DNA of 11,518 bases, from positions 1-11,518 of the forward strand of contig DATFNV010000762.1 of assembly GCA_035266225.1 (NCBI GenBank), read 5' to 3'. The notes below the pieces were generated by a model. That model had not been told where the DNA came from. It saw only the letters and a list, made by a program, of their open reading frames with translations, and ran no database searches. Made by a program: the position numbers and the translations under genes. Below, piece by piece: positions 6,804-11,518 of this stretch; position 1 is the first letter of the stretch, and each line of letters opens with the position of its first letter. The stretch comes from DATFNV01 sp035266225. Lineage in GTDB: Bacteria; Planctomycetota; Planctomycetia; Gemmatales; Gemmataceae.

Positions 6804-8669
6804 GTGTGTGGGATTGCCGGGATGGTGCTGAGACCGGGCAAGGCCGTCGATGAGACGGTCCTGGAGAAGATGACGTCTGCGTTGCGCCACCGCGGCCCCG
6901 ACGCCGGCGGCCTCTTTCGCGACGGCCCGGTCGGCCTCGGCCACCGCCGCCTATCGATCATCGACACCTCGTCGGCCGCCAACCAGCCGCTCTTCAACGA
7001 GGACGGCTCCGTCGTCGTCGTCTTCAACGGCGAGATCTACAACTTCCAGGAGCTGGTCGAGGAGCTGACGGCCCGCGGCCATCGCTTCCGTACGCGCTCC
7101 GACACCGAGGTCATCGTTCACGCCTGGGAGGAGTACGGCGCCGGCTGCCTGGCCCGCTTCCGCGGTATGTTCGCCTTCGCCCTGCACGACCGCAACCAGG
7201 GGCGCCTGTTCCTGGCCCGCGACCCCTTCGGCAAGAAGCCGCTGTTCTACGCCGCCTCGCCGCACGGCCTGGCCTTCGCCTCCGAGATCAAGTCGCTGCG
7301 GACGTTGCCCGGATTCGACGCGGCCCTCGACCTCGCGGCGCTGGGCGAGTACACCGCCTACGGCCACTCGCTGGGGGAGCGGACCATCTTCCGCGACGTG
7401 CGCAAGCTGCCGCCGGCGCACTACCTGCTCCTGGACACCCGCGCCGCGGAGGCTCGCCCCGAGGTGCTCCGCTACTGGGACCTGCGCCCGCGCCCCGACC
7501 CGGTCCCCTCGCAGGAGGAATGGCTGGACGAGATGGACCGAGTGCTGTCGGAGGCGGTGCGCCTGCGCATGATCAGCGACGTGCCGCTGGGCGCGTTCCT
7601 CAGCGGCGGCATCGACTCGAGCCTGGTCGTCGCCTACATGGTGAAGCACAGCACGGCCCCCGTGAAGACCTTCACCATCGGCTTTCGAGAGCCCAGCCAC
7701 GACGAATCGCAACACGCCCGCGCCGTGGCCCGTCACCTCGGCACCGAGCACCACGTCGAGTACGTCACCCCGAACGCCGTGGAGGTGCTGCCCCGGCTGG
7801 TGGAGGCCTACGACGAGCCGTTCGCCGACCCGTCGGCGCTGCCGACCTGGTACCTGTCGCAGATGACGCGCCGCCACGTCACCGTGGCCCTGTCCGGCGA
7901 CGGGGGCGACGAATTGTTCCTGGGCTACGACCGCTACGCCTGGTGCTACGGCATCGAGCGGGCCGCCCGGCTGATGACCGGGGCGGGGCGGCGGCTGGCG
8001 CGGGTGGCGGCACGGGCGGTGCCGGCCGGCACGCGCGGCAAGGGACTGCTGCGGCGCCTCGCGGCGCCGGGCTTCGACGCCTACAACGACTTCATGGGAT
8101 ACTGTGACGCCTCCCTGTCGTTCCTGCGCCCGGACGTGCGCCGGGTCCTGCCGCCGGCGGGCGCCGGCAAAATGGCCAGCGACTTCCGCCGCCTCGACGA
8201 GCTGCCGATCCCGGAGCGCTACCAGTATCTCGACCTGTTCAACTACCTCCCCGAGGACATCCTCGTGAAGGTGGACCGAGCGTCGATGGCGCATTCGCTG
8301 GAGGTGCGCTGCCCGATCCTCGACGCCGAGTTCGCCGAGCTGGCGGCGCGCATCCCGCTGGGAATGAAGTTCTCGCGCTGGCAGGGGAAGCGCATCCTGA
8401 AACGGCTGGCGTACCGCCACGTCCCGCGGGCGATCCTCGACCGGCCCAAGATGGGCTTCGGGGTGCCGCTGGGCCGGTGGTTCCAGGGGGAGCTGGAAGT
8501 CGCCCTGCGCGATATGGTAGCGGACGCGGGCAGCCCCACGTGGCAGTACTTCGACCGGGACGTGACCGCCCGGCGCGTGCGGGAGCACGTCGAGCACCAG
8601 GTGGACTGGGGCCTCGGCCTGTGGCGGCTGCTGTTCTTCCATGCGTGGTCCCGGTCGCACGCGGCGTGA
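6804..8669 (+). CDS. asnB: Glutamine-hydrolysing asparagine synthase-type amidotransferase
   Basis: The 621-residue protein starts with GTG at 6804, preceded by a strong GGAGGA six bases upstream. This start places the catalytic Cys at residue 2 (CGIAGMV), as class II glutamine amidotransferases require after Met removal. The N-terminal glutaminase shows RHRGPD (28-33), NGEIYN (75-80) and RDPFGKKPLFY (139-149). The C-terminal synthase has the ATP-pyrophosphatase loop SGGIDSS (267-273), SGDGGDE (364-370), LVKVDRASM (487-495) and GFGVPL (551-556), so both active sites look intact. The core reaction is ammonia release from glutamine and ATP-dependent amidation of a carboxylate, classically aspartate to asparagine. 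Family members in surface-polysaccharide loci are thought to amidate uronic acids instead. Its place among glycosyltransferases favours that here, but the sequence does not decide it. The gene is 49 bases after the membrane protein and 43 before the next gene. Confidence 0.92.
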   Translation: MCGIAGMVLRPGKAVDETVLEKMTSALRHRGPDAGGLFRDGPVGLGHRRLSIIDTSSAANQPLFNEDGSVVVVFNGEIYNFQELVEELTARGHRFRTRSDTEVIVHAWEEYGAGCLARFRGMFAFALHDRNQGRLFLARDPFGKKPLFYAASPHGLAFASEIKSLRTLPGFDAALDLAALGEYTAYGHSLGERTIFRDVRKLPPAHYLLLDTRAAEARPEVLRYWDLRPRPDPVPSQEEWLDEMDRVLSEAVRLRMISDVPLGAFLSGGIDSSLVVAYMVKHSTAPVKTFTIGFREPSHDESQHARAVARHLGTEHHVEYVTPNAVEVLPRLVEAYDEPFADPSALPTWYLSQMTRRHVTVALSGDGGDELFLGYDRYAWCYGIERAARLMTGAGRRLARVAARAVPAGTRGKGLLRRLAAPGFDAYNDFMGYCDASLSFLRPDVRRVLPPAGAGKMASDFRRLDELPIPERYQYLDLFNYLPEDILVKVDRASMAHSLEVRCPILDAEFAELAARIPLGMKFSRWQGKRILKRLAYRHVPRAILDRPKMGFGVPLGRWFQGELEVALRDMVADAGSPTWQYFDRDVTARRVREHVEHQVDWGLGLWRLLFFHAWSRSHAA

Positions 8670-8712
8670 GAGAATTGGCTGCCGGGCGGTGAGACCCGCG
8701 CGGAGGACAGAG

Positions 8713-9438
8713 GTGGAAACTCAAACCATTGCCGCTCCCGATCGTGCCCTGCCCCCGGACGTCGCTCGCCGGGTCTGGGTCGTGGTTGCCGCCTACAATG
8801 AGGAGCGGCGACTGGGAGAAACGCTGCGCGGCCTGTGCGCGGTGTGTCCCAACGTCGTCGTGGTGGACGACGGCTCCTCGGACGGCACCGAGCGCGTGGC
8901 CCTGGCTCACTCGGTGTGGGTGCTGCGGCACGTCGTCAACTGCGGCCAGGGGGCGGCACTGCAGACGGGGATCGACTTCGCCCTGCGCCAGGGGGCCGAG
9001 GTGGTGGTGACCTTCGACGCCGACGGACAGCACGCGGCCGACGAGATCGCCCGGGTGGTCGAGCCGGTGCTGCGCGGCCAGGTGGAGGTGGCGCTCGGCT
9101 CGCGCTTCCTCGGCCGGGCGGTCGCCATGCCGCTGACGCGGCGGTTGGTGCTCAAGGGCGGTGTGCTGTTCACGCGGCTGTTCTCGCGGGTGCGCGTGAC
9201 CGACGCGCACAACGGCTTTCGCGCCCTGTCGCGCAAGGCCGCCGCGGCGATCCGCATCACGCACAACCGCATGGCGCACGCCTCGGAGATCCTCGACCAG
9301 ATGCGCGACCAGGGACTGGGCTATTGCGAGGTGCCGGTCACGATCCGCTACACGGCCGAGACGATGGCCAAGGGACAGAGTTCGTGGAACAGCCTGAAAA
9401 TTGTGGGGCAGCTGGTGCTCGGGCGGATCATTCGGTGA
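8713..9438 (+). CDS. Soluble family 2 glycosyltransferase
   Basis: The 241-residue GT2 enzyme begins at GTG 8713, five bases after GGAGGA. An upstream ATG at 8641 lies inside the amidotransferase gene and is unlikely. Motifs in order: VVVAAYNEERRL (23-34), VVVDDGSSDGT (49-59), NCGQGAALQTGID (76-88), the metal-binding FDADGQH (101-107), ALGSRFLGR (127-135) and DAHNGFRAL (164-172). It ends KGQSSWNSLKIVGQLVLGRIIR-like, with no clear transmembrane helix after the catalytic domain. It therefore resembles the short polyprenyl-phosphate-type GT2 enzymes that, as I recall, are often paired with a small DUF2304 membrane protein; no such partner is visible here. Unlike the GT2 at 1329, it keeps the standard DXD. 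Donor and acceptor are unknown. It probably adds a sugar at the cytoplasmic face and is co-transcribed with its neighbours. Confidence 0.85.
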   Translation: METQTIAAPDRALPPDVARRVWVVVAAYNEERRLGETLRGLCAVCPNVVVVDDGSSDGTERVALAHSVWVLRHVVNCGQGAALQTGIDFALRQGAEVVVTFDADGQHAADEIARVVEPVLRGQVEVALGSRFLGRAVAMPLTRRLVLKGGVLFTRLFSRVRVTDAHNGFRALSRKAAAAIRITHNRMAHASEILDQMRDQGLGYCEVPVTIRYTAETMAKGQSSWNSLKIVGQLVLGRIIR

Positions 9439-9487
9439 GGCCGGCCCGGGTGGTCTGCGGTACGACTGACGCGAGCGAGGTGAGCGC

Positions 9488-10537
9488 ATGAAGAGGATAC
9501 TGGTGACCGGTGCGGGCGGACTCGTCGGGGCGACCTGCGTGGAGCACTTCTCGCGCGCCGGCTGGCAGGTCGTCGGCGTCGAAAACGGGGCCCGGGCCAA
9601 GCTGCTGGGGCCGGACGGCGATACGCTCCGCAACGTTGAGGCTCTCAAGCGCCTCTGCCCCGGCGCCGAGTTTCACGACCACGACGTCCGCTCCCCCGAG
9701 GCCGCCGCCCTGGTCCCCCGCGTTGATGCGATCGTCCACTGTGCGGCCCAGACCAGCCACCCGCGCTCGATCGAGATTCCCCTGGAAGACGCCAGCATCA
9801 ACATCACCGGGACGCTGAACCTGCTTGAGTCGCTACGAGGCGGTGGCCGGCGCGACGTGCCCTTCGTCTTCTGCTCCACCAACAAGGTGTACGGCGACGC
9901 CCCCAACGACCTGCCGTTCGTGGAGCGCGAGACGCGCTACGAATTTGCCGACTTGCCCGAGGGGGTGGACGAGAAGCTGACCATCGACGGCATCATGCAC
10001 ACGCCGTTCGGGGTCAGCAAGGCCGCCGCCGACCTGTACACGCAGGAGTACGGCCTGCTGTACGGCCTGCCGACCGGGTCGTTCCGCATGGGCTGCATCA
10101 CCGGGCCGTGGAGCCGGGCCACCGTCTTCCAGAACTGGATCGCCTACTTCATCCTCTGCACCCTCGCCGACCGGCCGCTGACGGTGTTCGGCTACAAGGG
10201 CAAGCAGGTGCGCGACAACATCGACGCGCGCGACCTGGTGCGCGCCTTCGAGCGCTTCATCGAGGCCCCGCGGCCGGGCCAGGTGTATAACATGGGCGGC
10301 GGGCGGGCCAACAGCGTCAGCTGCCTGGAGGCCATCACCCGCATCGAGGCGCTGACGGGCAAGCGGCTAAACTGGACCCTGGGCCCCGAGCGCGAGGCGG
10401 ACCACCGCGTCTACATTACCGACATGAGCAAGTTCCGCCGCGACTACCCGGGTTGGGACCTTGAAGTGGGGTTGGAGCAGATTTTCCACGACCTGGTCGG
10501 CTGGGTGGGGCGGACCGTGCGGGAGGCGCGCGCCTGA
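9488..10537 (+). CDS. NAD-dependent epimerase/dehydratase, CDP-paratose 2-epimerase type
   Basis: This 349-residue extended SDR acts on a nucleotide sugar in the cytoplasm. The Rossmann motif GAGGLVG is at 8-14, and E32 follows the second strand at the NAD ribose position. Sequences typical of the CDP-paratose (tyvelose) 2-epimerase family follow: CSTNKVYGD (129-137), FGVSKAAADLYTQEYG (174-189), GCITGP (202-207), GYKGKQVRDNIDARDLV (235-251), YNMGGGRANS (267-276) and ADHRVYITD (304-312). The position of the SDR catalytic Tyr is Phe174, with Lys178 kept. Close relatives interconvert C2 epimers of CDP-dideoxyhexoses; the substrate here could differ. No CDP-glucose pathway genes are in the window. 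The ATG follows GAGGTGA by about five bases and lies 49 bases after the GT2 gene. Its likely role is to supply a donor sugar to the adjacent glycosyltransferases. Confidence 0.85.
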   Translation: MKRILVTGAGGLVGATCVEHFSRAGWQVVGVENGARAKLLGPDGDTLRNVEALKRLCPGAEFHDHDVRSPEAAALVPRVDAIVHCAAQTSHPRSIEIPLEDASINITGTLNLLESLRGGGRRDVPFVFCSTNKVYGDAPNDLPFVERETRYEFADLPEGVDEKLTIDGIMHTPFGVSKAAADLYTQEYGLLYGLPTGSFRMGCITGPWSRATVFQNWIAYFILCTLADRPLTVFGYKGKQVRDNIDARDLVRAFERFIEAPRPGQVYNMGGGRANSVSCLEAITRIEALTGKRLNWTLGPEREADHRVYITDMSKFRRDYPGWDLEVGLEQIFHDLVGWVGRTVREARA

Positions 10538-10553
10538 GGCGCGTGGCGATCCC

Positions 10554-11518
10554 ATGAAGATCCTCGTGGTTGCGTCGGCGCTGGACCTGTCGCTGCCGTA
10601 CGGCTGCACGGCCGCCTGGTGGCAGCTGCTCAAGGGCCTGCACGAGAACGGCGCGGAGGTGATCGCGACCCCCTACCAGGGCCGGCCGGTCGAGAGCCTG
10701 TGGTGGCGGGCCTACCCGAACCCCTGCTACCGCATGGGGGCCGCGTTCGCCGGCTTGCTGCGGGCCAAGCGCTGGCTGTCGCGCGGCAAGGCGCCCCGCG
10801 CGGGCGACGGGCGCGAGGGGCTGGGGCAGCGCGTGCAGCGGGGGCTGGTACGCCGCCTGGTCACGCCGCGCTGGCTGCGCCATCTGACGGCGATCCTCGA
10901 ACGGGAGAAGGACGTCGGCGCGGTGCTGGTGCTGACGGTGCCGCTCAACCATTTCCGCGGCATCCCGACGGCCTTGCGTGAGCGCTTCGGCGTGCCGGTG
11001 ATCTACTACGACGGCGACCTGCCGGCGAGCCTGCCGGGCTTCGGCGGCTTCCATTCGGGCTTCAGCATCTACCACGGCGCCGACGTCGGCGAGTACGACG
11101 CGATCCTGTGCAACTCGCAGGGCGCCACCGACGAGGTGTGCCGCTTCGGCGCCCGGCTGACCGAGGTCGTCTGGTGGGGGGCCGACCCGCACGTCTTTCG
11201 GCCGGCCGAGAGCAAGGAGGACATCGACGTCTTCTTCTACGGCCTGGGGACCGAGTTCCGGGCCGACTGGCTGCGCGACATGATTGCCGTGCCCAGCCGG
11301 GAATTGCCGGGGCTGCGCTTCGTGGTCGCCGGGGCGGGGCTGGACGTGGACCTGGGGCGGGCGGAGCGCGTGGGGCGGGTGGCGGCGGCCCAGCTGAACG
11401 GCTACGTGAGCCGTGCCCGGCTGAACCTGAACGTCGCCCGCATGGCCCACGCCTCGGTTTACGCCTCCTCGACGACGCGACTGTTCGAGCTGGCGGCGAT
11501 GGGCTGTGCCATCGTCAC
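10554..11518 (+). CDS. GT-B glycosyltransferase with CgeB/Glyco_trans_1_2-like C-terminus, 3' end outside the window
   Basis: The gene starts with ATG at 10554, 16 bases after the epimerase stop, and is open at the window end (321 full codons). The N-terminus MKILVVASALDLSLPYG followed by AAWWQLLKGLHENGAEV (20-36) is the first Rossmann strand and helix of a GT-B enzyme. Later come YYDGDLPASLPGF (151-163), YDAILCNSQGATDEVCRFG (181-199), WGADPHVFRP (208-217), DVFFYGLGTEFRADWL (225-240) and RFVVAGAGLD (255-264). The segment around RLNLNVARMAHASVYASSTTR (289-309) and LFELAAMGCAIV (310-321) matches the donor-site region of PF13524-type transferases such as CgeB. A positively charged insertion lies at about 70-108. 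Only a weak ribosome site is visible, so translation may be coupled to the epimerase. The sugar and acceptor are unknown. Confidence 0.82.
   Translation, partial: MKILVVASALDLSLPYGCTAAWWQLLKGLHENGAEVIATPYQGRPVESLWWRAYPNPCYRMGAAFAGLLRAKRWLSRGKAPRAGDGREGLGQRVQRGLVRRLVTPRWLRHLTAILEREKDVGAVLVLTVPLNHFRGIPTALRERFGVPVIYYDGDLPASLPGFGGFHSGFSIYHGADVGEYDAILCNSQGATDEVCRFGARLTEVVWWGADPHVFRPAESKEDIDVFFYGLGTEFRADWLRDMIAVPSRELPGLRFVVAGAGLDVDLGRAERVGRVAAAQLNGYVSRARLNLNVARMAHASVYASSTTRLFELAAMGCAIV

Noticed and set aside
4838..7027. Minus-strand open frame of 729 codons opposite the membrane protein gene
   Set aside because: Low-complexity Arg/Gln/Gly composition with no recognisable domain; the plus strand carries a coherent polytopic protein.
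6951..8660. Minus-strand open frame opposite the amidotransferase
   Set aside because: The plus strand has all AsnB motifs; the antisense product has no motif.
1..11518. CRISPR array, insertion sequence, tRNA/rRNA or phage genes
   Set aside because: No regularly spaced repeats, transposase motifs, tRNA-like cloverleaf or phage proteins were seen on either strand.

Overview
The window is very GC-rich (about 70% by eye, with strong G/C preference at codon third positions). It reads as a bacterial cell-envelope glycan biosynthesis locus. No ribosomal, phage, transposase, CRISPR or tRNA/rRNA signal was seen. The base composition, the long polytopic glycosyltransferases with Ala/Pro-rich linkers, and the GC-rich intergenic palindromes would fit a planctomycete of the Gemmata/Isosphaera type. 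That is an inference from general impression; no single marker gene here proves it.

Layout. Positions 1-769 (minus strand) hold the 5' part of a two-TM/pore potassium-channel-type protein with a TLGYGD selectivity filter; its 3' end lies outside the window. Positions 770-1328 are a divergent intergenic region, visibly less GC-rich than the genes. It contains a cluster of GTTAAC-type sites and a possible sigma70-like promoter facing right. From 1329 to the right edge, seven genes all lie on the plus strand: (1) a DPM1/GtrB-like family 2 glycosyltransferase (GT2); (2) a 677-aa GT39/PMT_2-like polytopic glycosyltransferase; (3) a 765-aa polytopic membrane protein with GT-C-like features; (4) a 621-aa glutamine-dependent asparagine synthase-type amidotransferase; (5) a second, soluble GT2; (6) a 349-aa SDR epimerase of the CDP-paratose 2-epimerase type; (7) the start of a GT-B glycosyltransferase with a CgeB/Glyco_trans_1_2-like C-terminus, cut by the window end.

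Gaps between the last five genes are 16-49 bp, so they probably form one transcription unit. The gaps after genes 1 and 2 are larger and hold hairpins: a perfect 50-bp palindrome 9 bp after gene 1, and a 16-bp-arm hairpin after gene 2. A shortened relative of the second hairpin reappears just before gene 4.

Working model (inference): the GT2 enzymes load sugars onto a polyprenyl-phosphate carrier or build a lipid-linked glycan. The GT-C-type membrane proteins use such lipid-linked sugars on the outer face of the membrane. The epimerase supplies an unusual nucleotide sugar. The AsnB-like enzyme amidates a carboxyl group, perhaps of a uronic acid. The GT-B enzyme extends the glycan. The final product and acceptor cannot be read from the sequence.
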